From Nocardia tengchongensis (GTDB lineage Bacteria > Actinomycetota > Actinomycetes > Mycobacteriales > Mycobacteriaceae): a stretch of 64,000 nt of DNA. The notes beneath the pieces are model-generated. The model was not told the DNA's origin. It did no database searches and saw nothing but the letters and a program-made list of their open reading frames with translations. The stretch covers positions 6,014,001 through 6,078,000 of the forward strand of contig NZ_CP074371.1 in assembly GCF_018362975.1 (NCBI RefSeq), read 5' to 3'. This document shows positions 1 to 8,432 of this stretch, piece by piece. The first letter of the stretch is position 1, and each line of letters begins with the position of its first letter. Both the position numbers and the translations under genes were made by a program.

Positions 1-1314
1 ACCAGCGGCCTTCCTCACCACCGGTGATCAGCGCCAGTTCCTCGGCGGTCATGTCGCCGGGCCGGGCCACCAGATGCACCAGCGGCCGTGCGTCGTCGGC
101 TTCGAGGACCTCGCGCAGCTCGCCCGCCCGCGCGCCCAGCGCGTCGGCGAACGCCTGCGCGATCCACACCGATGCGCGAACTCGAAAGCCAGGTGCGCCA
201 GCGGATCCGACGGCGCGAGCCGCTCCACCCACTCCTCCGGAGTGCGCTCGGCCACCCGCCGCAGCACCGCGTTCACGAACCCGGCCCGCCCCTGCCCGTA
301 CTCGGACCGCGCCAGCGCCACCGACGTGTCGACGGCCGCGTGCGCCCCGATCCGAGTGCGCAGCAACTGATAGGTCCCCAGCCGCAGCGCATCCAGCAGC
401 GGCCCGTCGATCTCGTCGACACCGCGCCCGGCGCAGTCCGCGATCACCGCGTCCAGCAGCCCCAGCGACCGCGAAGCCCCATAGGCCAATTCGGTGGCCA
501 GCGCCGCATCGCGGCCACTGATCTTCCGCTCCCGCAACAACCCCGGCAGCACCAGATTGGCGTAGGCATCCCGCTCTCGCACGGCCCGCAGCACATCGCG
601 CGCCACGATCCGCACCGGATCGGCCCCCGCCTTCTCCGCGCGCCGAGCGGCAGCGGCCCCCGGGTCGCCACCACGCGTCTCGGCCCCGCGCGCATCGGAA
701 CCGGCGCGCTTCGAGCCCCGATCCCCTTGCCCCGCAGTCCGTTCGGCGGGCTTCCCCCGCCCACCGCCGCGATTGCCGCCGAAGGAACGACCACCCGAGG
801 ACTCGCCCCGGTCACGTCCCGCACCACGCCGATCACCACCGGCCGACCGATCCGAACCCGAATCACGCCCGCCCGCAGCGAATCCGCCGCGGTCATCGTT
901 GGTGCGGCGTGCGCCGCCGGAGCGGTCGTCCCGGCGTCCCGCGGACTCTCGACTGTCGTTGCCGAAAGAGCGTCCGCCGGCGGCCGAGTCGCGGCTCCCG
1001 CCCGATCGGGCCGACCCCGCATTGCGGTCTCCTCCGGCGTATCCGCCACGCCGGTCGTCCCCGCGGCCACGGTCCGCGGCCGTGTCGCCACGATCGCGCG
1101 GGGTGTAGCCCTCGCGGCCGCGCAGGCCGCCGGAGGAACGATTCGAGTCCGAATCACGGTCTCGCGCAGGGCGTTCGCCGCGGCCGAATCCGGCGCGGCG
1201 GTCGCCGCCCTCGGAATTGCGGGGCGTCGCGGACGGGTTCCCCGAGGTGTCGGGGGCCGCGGCGGCGGAGCGCCGGAAGGGGCGGCGGGGGGCGTTCTCG
1301 TCAGGATGGGTCAT
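1..1314 (-). CDS. rsmB: 16S rRNA (cytosine-C5)-methyltransferase RsmB, partial, one frameshift
   Basis: The RsmB/Sun family methylates a cytosine of 16S rRNA. The gene runs off the left edge, so the SAM-binding catalytic domain is not in the window. Residues 1 to about 230 are an extremely Arg/Gly/Asp/Ser-rich tail with many RGG-like steps. Residues about 235-375 form the NusB-like RNA-binding domain ([36 protein letters not shown]). The reading frame breaks near position 171: one C is missing after the codons for EFAH, and the next frame resumes with [20 protein letters not shown], as expected. The ATG overlaps the fmt stop (ATGA), so it is translated with fmt. The break is probably a sequencing error. 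Confidence 0.9.
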
Positions 1315-2234
1315 TCGGTCACCGTTCCCGGTTCGAGGCGGGCGCCACGGGCCCAGTCCAGGGCGGGCATCATGCGTTTGCCCTGCGGCTGGACCTGGGT
1401 GAGGCGGACCGCGGTGGTGGCGGTGCCGATGAAGACGCCGCTCTTGCGGACGTCGATGGTGCGCGGCGGGAGGGTTTCCTCGACCAGTTCGACGGGGCCG
1501 AGTTTCAGGCGTTTGCCGTCGATCTCGGTCCAGGCGCCGGGGGCGGGGGTCACCGCGCGGATACGGCGGGAGATGGCCAGGGCGGGCTGATCCCAGCGGA
1601 TGCGGCCGGCCTCGGGTTCCACCTTGGGGGCGTAGGAGATGCCGTCGAGCGGCTGCGGAACCGCTTGCACGGTGCCGTCCTCCAGCCCGTCGAGAGTGGA
1701 TTCCAGCAGGTGCGATCCGCTTTCGGCGAGCCGCTCCAGCAGGGTGCCGGCGGTGTCGGTGACGGCGACCTTCTCGGTCATGGTGCCGAAGACCGGCCCG
1801 GTGTCGAGACCCTTCTCGATGAGGAAGGTCGACGCGCCGGTGTATTCGTCACCCGCCAGCAGCGCCGACTGCACCGGCGCCGCGCCACGCCAGGCGGGCA
1901 GCAGCGAGAAGTGCAGGTTGATCCAGCCGTGCCGGGGAATGGCGAGCACCGTTTCCGGCAGCAGCGCGCCGTAGGCGACCACCGGGCAGCAGTCCGGCGC
2001 CAGCTCGGTGAGCTGGGCGATGAATTCGGGCTCGGACGGCTTGCGCGGCGTGAACACCGGAATGCCGTGCTCGTCGGCCAATTGACCGATCGGCGAACGG
2101 GTGATCTTGCGGCCGCGTCCGGCCACCGCGTCCGGCCTGGTCACCACCCCGACCACTTCGTGCCGTTCGGATTCGATGAGTCGCCGCAGCGACGGCACCG
2201 CCGGTTCGGGGGTTCCCGCGAAGACCAGACGCAT
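1311..2234 (-). CDS. fmt: Methionyl-tRNA formyltransferase
   Basis: Fmt formylates Met-tRNA(fMet) using 10-formyl-tetrahydrofolate, the step that starts bacterial translation. The 307-residue protein begins [20 protein letters not shown]; an upstream in-frame start at 2258 exists, but GGAG lies at the right distance from 2234. Visible motifs are [19 protein letters not shown], holding the catalytic Asn and His, and KGLDTGPVF, holding the catalytic Asp. The length is normal. Its start lies one base from the def stop and its stop overlaps the rsmB start, so def-fmt-rsmB is one transcription unit. Confidence 0.97.
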   Translation of the reverse strand: MRLVFAGTPEPAVPSLRRLIESERHEVVGVVTRPDAVAGRGRKITRSPIGQLADEHGIPVFTPRKPSEPEFIAQLTELAPDCCPVVAYGALLPETVLAIPRHGWINLHFSLLPAWRGAAPVQSALLAGDEYTGASTFLIEKGLDTGPVFGTMTEKVAVTDTAGTLLERLAESGSHLLESTLDGLEDGTVQAVPQPLDGISYAPKVEPEAGRIRWDQPALAISRRIRAVTPAPGAWTEIDGKRLKLGPVELVEETLPPRTIDVRKSGVFIGTATTAVRLTQVQPQGKRMMPALDWARGARLEPGTVTE

Positions 2235-2235
2235 A

Positions 2236-2808
2236 TCAGCGGCTCCGTTCCCGGCCACCGGCCGAGGCGCGGCGTCCGCCGCCGATCTCGGAGGCCGGCA
2301 GCACCGTGATTCCCTGTGTGAACCAGGACGATTCGCGAATCGTGCGCATGGCCTCCTTGCGGAAGGCCGATTCCAGGCGCTGCAGGAACAGCACGCCGTC
2401 GAGGTGGTCGGTCTCGTGCTGGACGCAGCGCGCCAGCAGCCCCTCGGCCCGGAACTCCACCGGCTTACCGGTCATGTCGACGCCGCGCGCGAGCACCGTC
2501 AGCGGGCGGGTCACGTCGAAGCGGACGCCGGGGATCGACAGACAGCCCTCGGGCCCGGTCTGGGTCTCCTCGCCGACGACCTCGAAGACGGGGTTGATCA
2601 GATGCCCCTGCGCGTCGCCGGTGTCGTAGACGAACACCCGTAGCCCGACCCCGATCTGCGGGGCCGCCATGCCGACGCCTCCGCTCTCGTACATGGTGTC
2701 GATGAGGTCGGTCACCAGCTGGCGCACCTCCCGGTCGAACGTCTCGACCTCCGCCGCGCGGGCGCGCAGGATCGGATCGCCGAACAGGCGGACAGGCTGG
2801 ATGGTCAC
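2236..2808 (-). CDS. def: Peptide deformylase
   Basis: Def is a metalloenzyme that removes the N-formyl group from nascent proteins. At 190 residues it has all three signature motifs: [10 protein letters not shown] (motif 1), EGCLSIPG (motif 2, metal Cys) and QHETDHLDG (motif 3, HExxH-type with two metal His and catalytic Glu). The C-terminus ends in a basic, disordered stretch. It is first in a def-fmt-rsmB unit, so the formylating and deformylating enzymes are made together. Confidence 0.97.
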   Translation of the reverse strand: MTIQPVRLFGDPILRARAAEVETFDREVRQLVTDLIDTMYESGGVGMAAPQIGVGLRVFVYDTGDAQGHLINPVFEVVGEETQTGPEGCLSIPGVRFDVTRPLTVLARGVDMTGKPVEFRAEGLLARCVQHETDHLDGVLFLQRLESAFRKEAMRTIRESSWFTQGITVLPASEIGGGRRASAGGRERSR

Positions 2809-2872
2809 GGGCAGCTCCCGATAGCGAACGAATACGGTCGTCTCATTTTACGGACGCCCGTGACCACCCTGA

Positions 2873-3898
2873 TCAGGAATGCGCCGCCAACACGACATCG
2901 GCGATTCCGGTGCCGAATGCGACCGGCACACAGTCCGGTGCCACGGCGTGTCCGGGATCGAGCAGATTGACCACCAGCCGCTGCGCGAACGCGTCGTAGA
3001 CCAGCTGGAAATGCCCGGTCAGGTCGGCCTCGCACTGCTCTTGCAGCACGATGTTGGTGGCGCCCGCACCGCGCAGGGCGATATTGGAATTGGGCTGGAT
3101 CATCTCATCCACCCGGCTGCCGATGGTCGTGTATTTCACACCCGGCACCGTGTCGCCGCCCGCGTTCAGGTCCTTGATGAACGGCGATCCCGCGGCCTGC
3201 TGCACGGCGGCGAGCGAGGATCCGAACTCGACGAGCTTGTAGATCCCGGGCACGGCGTCGGCGATCGGGACCAGTCCGTACATGATCCCGCCGTAGCTGG
3301 GCGAGGCCATGCCGATCCATTGACCGACCTTGGGCGCGCCGCCGAGCTTGTTGATCCAGTAGCGGGTCACGCTGGCGCCCTGGGAGAAACCGACCAGATC
3401 CACCTGGGTGGCGCCGGTGGCGGCGAGCACCTGATCGACGAAGACGCCGATCTGCGCGGAACTGGCCCACACGTCCTCGGTGCCGAAGGTGTCCTTGCCG
3501 GGTTTGCCGCCGTAGTCGAGGGCGAAGACGCAGATCCCGGCCTGTGCGAGCAGCGGGCTCAGGCCCGCCCAGTCGGAGTAGGCCGAGGAGTCGGTGCCGT
3601 GCGCGAGGACCACCGGGCGGGGGTGTTCGGCGGTCGGCTTGCAGCCGAAGTCGTTGGCGCCCTGGGGCGCCGCGCCCGGATGATCCTTCAAATATTTGGC
3701 CGCCGCCAGGTGCCCGGGCTGCGGCGGACCCTGCTGGTCCGGAATGTGCAGGACCGGCGCGGCCGCGGGTGCGGCCTGCGCGTAGGTCCCCGTCGGTGTG
3801 GCGGCCGTACCGAGCACGGCGGCCGCCAGCGCCACTACCCCCACCGGCGCGACGCGGCGCAGCAAAGCTCCGCGTGTCCGGTTCCTCTGTTGTCCCAT
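2873..3898 (-). CDS. Secreted alpha/beta-hydrolase lipase
   Basis: A 341-residue exported lipase/esterase. Residues about 1-40 form a basic N-region, a hydrophobic core (GVVALAAAVLGTAA) and an Ala-rich cleavage site. VVLAHGTDS is the oxyanion-hole strand, LVGFSQGASVTRY holds the nucleophile Ser in GFSQG, and the C-terminal Asp/His lie near VDEMIQPNSN and LTGHFQL. This resembles the actinobacterial triacylglycerol lipase family acting on exported lipids. The start is ambiguous: a duplicated segment supplies two in-frame ATG-GGA-CAA starts 33 bp apart (3898 and 3931). I chose 3898 because the signal peptide is then of normal length. Confidence 0.88.
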   Translation of the reverse strand: MGQQRNRTRGALLRRVAPVGVVALAAAVLGTAATPTGTYAQAAPAAAPVLHIPDQQGPPQPGHLAAAKYLKDHPGAAPQGANDFGCKPTAEHPRPVVLAHGTDSSAYSDWAGLSPLLAQAGICVFALDYGGKPGKDTFGTEDVWASSAQIGVFVDQVLAATGATQVDLVGFSQGASVTRYWINKLGGAPKVGQWIGMASPSYGGIMYGLVPIADAVPGIYKLVEFGSSLAAVQQAAGSPFIKDLNAGGDTVPGVKYTTIGSRVDEMIQPNSNIALRGAGATNIVLQEQCEADLTGHFQLVYDAFAQRLVVNLLDPGHAVAPDCVPVAFGTGIADVVLAAHS

Positions 3899-3943
3899 GT
3901 CACAAGATCGCATGGGGCGCTTTTGTCCCATGTCACGATCTTG
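3891..3943. repeat. Duplicated start-region motif with flanking inverted repeat
   Basis: A 13-bp direct repeat TGTCCCATGTCAC occurs at 3891-3903 and 3924-3936. Each copy contains an ATG (minus strand) in the lipase frame. Overlapping it, CAAGATCG (3903-3910) and CGATCTTG (3936-3943) form a perfect 8-bp inverted repeat. It may be an operator or a small tandem duplication. Confidence 0.6.
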
Positions 3944-3991
3944 ACCGGTTTCGGTCCGAAAGTCCCGGCGGTTTCCGGTGATTCGGAGCCG

Positions 3992-4672
3992 TCACTTTTC
4001 GGTGTGGTCGTCCTCGGCCAGGATCCGGTACAGCGAGCGGCGGGCCTCGGTGAGCACCTCGGCCGCCTTGGCCGCCTGATCGGCGGTGCCGACGGAAGCC
4101 ACCTGGGCCACCGCACCCAGCAACTGGCCGACCAGTCCACGCAGATCCAGGGCCTGATCGCCGACGTTGTCCTTCACGTCCTGCCAGGGATCACCCAGGT
4201 CGGCGCGGTTGGCCTCGACGAACTCGACACCGGATTCGGTGAGCTTGGCCGTCTTCCGACCCGACACCTTCTCGATGAGGACCAGGCCCTCGTCCTCGAG
4301 CTGCGCCAGGGCGGGGTAGATGGACCCCGGGCTGGGACGCCAGACATCCTCGCTGCGTTCGCGAATCTGCTGGATCAGCTCGTAGCCGTGCATGGGCCGC
4401 TCCTGCAGCAGCAGGAGGATGGCGGCGCGGACGTCACCGCGCCGGCCACGCCCGCCGCGGCCGCGACCGCGACCGAAGTGCGGGCCGGGCCCGAAGCCGG
4501 GACCGAAGTCCGGGCCGAATCCACGACCGTGGCCGTGGCGGTGCGGGCCGAATTCACCGCGCGGGCCGCGGGGCCCGCCTCTGCGCATCCGCGGATGTTC
4601 GGGGCCCTGCTGCTCGTCGCCGCGTCGCCGCCAGGGGCCGCGGCCCCGTTCGATGTGGTCCATGTGTTCCAT
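3992..4672 (-). CDS. PadR-family transcriptional regulator with RGG/FGP-rich N-terminus
   Basis: A 226-residue PadR regulator. The winged-helix core is at residues about 80-155 (AAILLLLQERPMHGYELIQQ; PSPGSIYPALAQLEDEGLV), followed by a C-terminal dimerisation helix. The first 80 residues are unusual: Gly, Arg, His and Phe repeats such as RGFGPDFGPGFGPGPHFGRG, long for the family and likely disordered. An AAGGAGG ribosome site precedes the ATG by 8 bp. A perfect 14-bp palindrome about 45 bp upstream suggests autoregulation. PadR proteins usually repress efflux or stress genes; no obvious target lies beside it apart from the lipase. Confidence 0.9.
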   Translation of the reverse strand: MEHMDHIERGRGPWRRRGDEQQGPEHPRMRRGGPRGPRGEFGPHRHGHGRGFGPDFGPGFGPGPHFGRGRGRGGRGRRGDVRAAILLLLQERPMHGYELIQQIRERSEDVWRPSPGSIYPALAQLEDEGLVLIEKVSGRKTAKLTESGVEFVEANRADLGDPWQDVKDNVGDQALDLRGLVGQLLGAVAQVASVGTADQAAKAAEVLTEARRSLYRILAEDDHTEK

Positions 4673-4715
4673 GGTCGTGCCTCCTTCAAGGCTCGTCGTT
4701 CTACTTGCTGCTATC

Positions 4716-4729
4716 GACGATATATCGTC
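4716..4729. promoter_or_regulatory. Candidate PadR operator
   Basis: GACGATATATCGTC is a perfect 14-bp palindrome in an AT-rich patch upstream of the padR start. Its placement in the promoter region fits autoregulation; assignment to PadR is inference from position. Confidence 0.55.
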
Positions 4730-4779
4730 AATCTATCCACAACAAGGTGAACTGGCACACAAACCGTCTGGTTTGGACT

Positions 4780-5469
4780 TTAGGGAGTCAGGAGCCCGTG
4801 CGCACGGACCGCGTCCCACAGCGCGGTCGCGCGATCCTCGGTCGGCAATGGATCGACCAGGGCGAATGTGCAGCCCAGGGCCTTCGCGCCGCCATCGGCC
4901 TCGAGGCTGTCGCCGACCATGAGCGCACGATCGGGCGTGACGCCCAGGCCGTCCAGGGCGGCTTCGAAGAGACGCGTGTCCGGCTTCATCGCGCCGACTT
5001 CGTACGACAAGGCGAATTCACCGATATATCGATGCCATCCGCGATCAGCGAAGGCCGGGCGGATGTCGAAGGCGATATTGCTGACCACACCCACTCGCAC
5101 CCCGGACTCGTGCAGCGCGCGCAGCACCCCACCGGTGTCCGGATAGGGCGTCCATTCGCTCGCGTCGCGCATGAGTCCGTAGAGCCGTGCCGCCTGGTCC
5201 GCGGGGACACCGGACTGCTCGAGCACGTCGAGGTAGGCCCTGCGGTGCAGGGCTGGGTCGAGATCGCGGTTCTCCCAAGCGTATTGGCCCTCGGCGTCGA
5301 ATTCGACGAATTGGCCGACCGGGGCGGTCATGCGACGCATGATCTCGGCGATCTCGTGGGTGTCGAGCAGGCGACCGTTCGCGTCGGTCAGGCACGCATC
5401 GTTGAATGCCGCGTCGTCGAACCGGAAGAGCGTGCCGGAGAAGTCGAACAGCACCGCGTCGATCGCCAT
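4780..5469 (-). CDS. HAD-superfamily hydrolase
   Basis: A 229-residue haloacid-dehalogenase-like protein. Motif I is VLFDFSGTLF: the nucleophile Asp is present but the usual second Asp (DxD) is Ser, as in some dehalogenase-like members. Motif II is GVVSNI, motif III is the Lys in GAMKPD, and motif IV is MVGDSLEADGGGA-like (VGDSLEADGGA). The Ser at the general-acid position argues against a classical phosphatase. The substrate cannot be predicted. It is divergent from the ABC ATPase gene, sharing an 86-bp promoter region. Confidence 0.85.
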   Translation of the reverse strand: MAIDAVLFDFSGTLFRFDDAAFNDACLTDANGRLLDTHEIAEIMRRMTAPVGQFVEFDAEGQYAWENRDLDPALHRRAYLDVLEQSGVPADQAARLYGLMRDASEWTPYPDTGGVLRALHESGVRVGVVSNIAFDIRPAFADRGWHRYIGEFALSYEVGAMKPDTRLFEAALDGLGVTPDRALMVGDSLEADGGAKALGCTFALVDPLPTEDRATALWDAVRAHGLLTP

Positions 5470-5555
5470 GTCGTCACCCTACACAGCGAATGTGCAGCAA
5501 ACCGTCAAGCGCGGACACCCCTCCACTTGTCTGAGGAGTTTGTTAGGCTGCAGAC

Positions 5556-6353
5556 ATGACGGAACCGGTGCTGAATGTCGACGACGTGACGGTGGTGCGG
5601 AGCGGAAACCCCATCCTGCAAGGGGTTTCGCTCACCGTCCGGGCCGGTGAGCACTGGGCGCTGCTCGGCCCGAACGGCGCGGGCAAGACCACGCTGCTGC
5701 GGATGCTCGGCGCATTCGAGCATCCGACCCGGGGAACTGTGGAAGTGCTCGGGCGGCGACTGGGCCGCGTCGACATGCGCGCATTGCGGGCGGGGATCGG
5801 CCATGTCGACCCGCGCCACGTCCCCAGCGGCGACCTCACGGTCCGCGAAGTCGTGCTCACCGGCGCGACAAACACCGCGGCCCTGATCCCCCGCCGGCAG
5901 CCCTCCCCCGCCGAGCTGGCCGAGGCGGACCGCCTGATCGATCTGCTGGGCCTGTCCCACCGCCGCGACGCCGACTGGCAGATCCTGTCCCAGGGGCAGC
6001 GCGGCCGCACCCTCATCGCCCGCGCCCTGATGCCCAGCCCGCGCCTGCTGCTGCTCGACGAACCGGCGACCGGCCTGGATCTGGCCGGGCGAGAACAACT
6101 TCTGGAGCGCGTGGACCTGCTCCAGCGCAGCCACCCCGAGCTGGCGTCGGTCCTGGTCACCCATCATCTGGAGGAGCTGCCGCCCGGCACCACCCACGCC
6201 ATGCTGCTGAGCAACGGTCGCACCGTCGCGGCCGGGCCGGTCGAAAGCGTGCTCACCACCGACCACATCAGCGCTTGCTTCGATCATCCCGTGCGCATCC
6301 TGCGCGACGAGGGGCGGTGGAGCGTGCGGCCCGCCCAATCCCAGCCCGCCTGA
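5556..6353 (+). CDS. ABC transporter ATP-binding protein (stand-alone)
   Basis: A 265-residue ATPase with all nucleotide-binding motifs: Walker A GPNGAGKTT (about residue 41), signature LSQGQRGR, Walker B LLLLDEP, and the H-loop His in VLVTHHLEE. No permease gene is adjacent, so it either works with a distant partner or has a non-transport role. The closest general resemblance is to the ModF/YlmA-like iron or molybdate-type ATPases found alone in Mycobacteriales; that is inference from composition and length. Confidence 0.88.
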   Translation: MTEPVLNVDDVTVVRSGNPILQGVSLTVRAGEHWALLGPNGAGKTTLLRMLGAFEHPTRGTVEVLGRRLGRVDMRALRAGIGHVDPRHVPSGDLTVREVVLTGATNTAALIPRRQPSPAELAEADRLIDLLGLSHRRDADWQILSQGQRGRTLIARALMPSPRLLLLDEPATGLDLAGREQLLERVDLLQRSHPELASVLVTHHLEELPPGTTHAMLLSNGRTVAAGPVESVLTTDHISACFDHPVRILRDEGRWSVRPAQSQPA

Positions 6354-6447
6354 ATCGAATCCGGTGCGTGCGGCGACGCCGCGTGATTCTTCCGGCGGCC
6401 CGGCACGCGTCGCACGCCCCCGAACCGGTTGGCGTGCTCGACCCCGG

Positions 6448-7029
6448 CTACGTCGCCGGAACCAGTGAGTCGATCCACCGTTCCAGGCGCGCGCCCTCGG
6501 CCGCCATCATCGCCGGATCACGGAAGGTGTTGGTGAGCAGGGAGATTCCCTGATACGCCGCCAGCAGCGCGACGGCGAGTTCGCGGGAGTCGGCGCGACC
6601 CAGGGCGGCGAACTGCGCTTCGATCCAGTCGAGCAGTCCGCGCATGACATCGGCGAGTTCGCGGTCGAGGCCGTCGGCGCGCTTGTCGAGCTCGGTGGCG
6701 AGAGTGCCCGAGGGGCAACCGAATCGGGCGGCCAGCTCGCGCTGCTCAACCCAGCCGCGCACCAGCGCCTTCAATCGCTCGGCGGGCGCGTCGAATTGCT
6801 CCAGCGCGGTGATGATCTCCCGCGCGGTCCGCGCGTGGGCGCCGATCGCGGCCTGGACCAGCTGATCCTTGGTCTTGAAGTAGTAGTACACATTGCCGAC
6901 CGGCACCTGCGCGGCGCGCGCGATGTCGGCGATGGTCGTCTTCTCCACGCCCTGTTCGTGGAAGACCTTGGCGGCGGCATCGGAGAGCCGCTCCCGCTTC
7001 CCCGTCGGCCGGACCACTGAGTCAGTCAT
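6448..7029 (-). CDS. TetR-family transcriptional regulator
   Basis: A 193-residue TetR repressor. The helix-turn-helix is near residues 20-60 (KTTIADIARAAQVPVGNVYYYFKTK in part), and the ligand domain contains CPSGTLATEL, typical of the TetR_C subgroup linked to oxidoreductases. The start at 7029 (MTDSVVRPTGK) is preferred over 7047. It is divergent from the NmrA-like gene; the 77-bp gap holds two TTAGTC-type palindromes, so it probably represses that gene and itself. Confidence 0.92.
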   Translation of the reverse strand: MTDSVVRPTGKRERLSDAAAKVFHEQGVEKTTIADIARAAQVPVGNVYYYFKTKDQLVQAAIGAHARTAREIITALEQFDAPAERLKALVRGWVEQRELAARFGCPSGTLATELDKRADGLDRELADVMRGLLDWIEAQFAALGRADSRELAVALLAAYQGISLLTNTFRDPAMMAAEGARLERWIDSLVPAT

Positions 7030-7090
7030 ACGACTAACTATAGACAACGCCCGGTCATGTGGCCTATGTTCGATTTAGTCAGCCAACTAA
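7024..7090. promoter_or_regulatory. Two TTAGTC-type operator palindromes
   Basis: Site 1 is AGTC-ATAC-GACT at 7024-7035; on the minus strand it reads TTAGTCGTATGACTGA. Site 2 is TTAGTCAGCCAACTAA at 7075-7090. Both share TTAGTC half-sites with a 4-6 bp spacer. They overlap the tetR start and precede the NmrA ribosome site, a layout typical of TetR control of a divergent pair. Confidence 0.6.
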
Positions 7091-7106
7091 CTCAGGAGTG
7101 AGACAG

Positions 7107-7952
7107 ATGATCGCAGTGACCGGAGCAACCGGAAATGTCGGCAGCGCCCTCGTGCGGGAGCTCGCCGCAGCCGGCGAGAAAGTGGTCGCGGTGTCCCGGG
7201 GCGAGAAGCCGATCGACCTGCCCGAGGGTGCGGAGCACCGCCGGGCCGACATCGGAGATCTCGACAGCCTCGCCGAGGCGGTAGCAGGCGCGCGGGCATT
7301 GTTCCTGCTCATCACCGGACCGCAGTTGGTCGAGGGACCCGCACCCGCCGAGGTGCTGAAAGCCGTTGCGGCAGCCGGTGTCCAGCGTGTGGTGTTCCTG
7401 TCCTCGCAGGGCGCGGTGACCCGGCCCGGCAGCGACGGGTACGCGCGCAGCATCGCATTCGAGCAGGCGCTCGCCGCCTCCGATCTGGAGTGGACGGTGC
7501 TGCGGCCCGGCGGCTTCTTCAGCAACACCTTCGCCTGGATCGAGCCGGTCCGGGCCCAGCGGATGATTCCCGCGCCGTTCGGGAACGTCGGTCTGCCGCA
7601 GGTGGATCCGGGCGATATCGCGGCCATGGCGGCGACCGCACTCCGGGAGGACGGCCACCACGGGCAGATCTACACGGTCACCGGGCCGGAACTGGTCACT
7701 CCGCGCCGGCAAGCGGACGCCCTGGCGGACGCGCTCGGGGAATCGCTGCAGTTCGTAGAGCTCACCCGGGAACAGGCACGGGAGAACATGCTGCGCTTCA
7801 TGCCCGCATCGGTCGCCGATCACACGCTCGACATCATCGGCGAGCCGACGCCGGAGGAACAGCTCGTCAGCGGCGACGTCGAAAAGGTCCTGGGGCGGCC
7901 CGCGACCTCGTACGCGGAATGGGCGGCCCGGGTCGCCCCCGCGTTCCGCTGA
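7107..7952 (+). CDS. NmrA-like NAD(P)-binding oxidoreductase/sensor
   Basis: A 281-residue atypical short-chain dehydrogenase. The Rossmann motif is VTGATGNVGSALV at the N-terminus, followed by VVAVSRGE and VVFLSSQGAV. The usual catalytic Tyr-x-x-x-Lys is replaced by YARSIAFEQ, as in the NmrA/QOR2-type family, which binds NAD(P) to reduce quinones or to sense redox. AGGAG lies 8 bp before the ATG at 7107. Control by the divergent TetR gene is likely from the shared operators. The substrate is unknown. Confidence 0.88.
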   Translation: MIAVTGATGNVGSALVRELAAAGEKVVAVSRGEKPIDLPEGAEHRRADIGDLDSLAEAVAGARALFLLITGPQLVEGPAPAEVLKAVAAAGVQRVVFLSSQGAVTRPGSDGYARSIAFEQALAASDLEWTVLRPGGFFSNTFAWIEPVRAQRMIPAPFGNVGLPQVDPGDIAAMAATALREDGHHGQIYTVTGPELVTPRRQADALADALGESLQFVELTREQARENMLRFMPASVADHTLDIIGEPTPEEQLVSGDVEKVLGRPATSYAEWAARVAPAFR

Positions 7953-7966
7953 CTTCGCCATTGATT

Positions 7967-8009
7967 ATTTCGTACGCAGCCACTTATCGTATACAGATGC
8001 ATACGAAAT
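7967..8009. promoter_or_regulatory. TCGTAY half-site cluster (candidate operator)
   Basis: ATTTCGTACGC (7967-7977) and GCATACGAAAT (7999-8009) are inverted repeats with one mismatch, and TCGTAT (7987-7992) pairs with ATACGA (8001-8006). The cluster covers the start of the 7997 gene. The MarR gene downstream is the nearest candidate regulator. Confidence 0.5.
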
Positions 8010-8422
8010 CATTCTCCGACGGCACCGTGCTCATGCCCTGGAATCCCGGCCCGAACGATCAGCGTCCGGGCCCGGTATTCGTCAGCGTGACCGACTTTCT
8101 CGCGGGCTCCGAGGCCGAGGCACGCGACATCTATACGGCCGGGCTGGAATTGGGCAGGACCTGGCCGGTCATGCAGGGTGCGGTCGGGCTGTGGCTGTGG
8201 GGGCGGCCGGCCGAGTTCCGGGGCGGCTCGATCTCGGTGTGGGAGTCCGAACGGGATATGCGCCGCTTCGTGCGCTGGCCCGTCCACACCGAGATCATGC
8301 GGGCCTGGCGTGGCCGCGTCGGAATCGGACTGGATTCCTGGCGGGCCGAACACTTCGACGCGCACGACATCCTGACCCGCGCGGGCGACACGATCGACAG
8401 GCCGCACCGGCACGCCGCATAG
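7997..8422 (+). CDS. Hypothetical protein, possible dimeric alpha/beta-barrel
   Basis: A 141-residue protein I cannot assign firmly. The stretch GSISVWESERDMRRFVRWPV followed by HTEIMRAWRG resembles the DUF3291 or spheroidene-monooxygenase-like ferredoxin-fold families, in which a conserved Trp and an acidic residue precede a helix. There is no signal peptide or membrane segment. It is followed 10 bp later by a MarR gene and is probably co-transcribed with it; a half-site cluster overlaps the start codon. Confidence 0.7.
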   Translation: MHTKSFSDGTVLMPWNPGPNDQRPGPVFVSVTDFLAGSEAEARDIYTAGLELGRTWPVMQGAVGLWLWGRPAEFRGGSISVWESERDMRRFVRWPVHTEIMRAWRGRVGIGLDSWRAEHFDAHDILTRAGDTIDRPHRHAA

Positions 8423-8432
8423 TCTGGACCGC

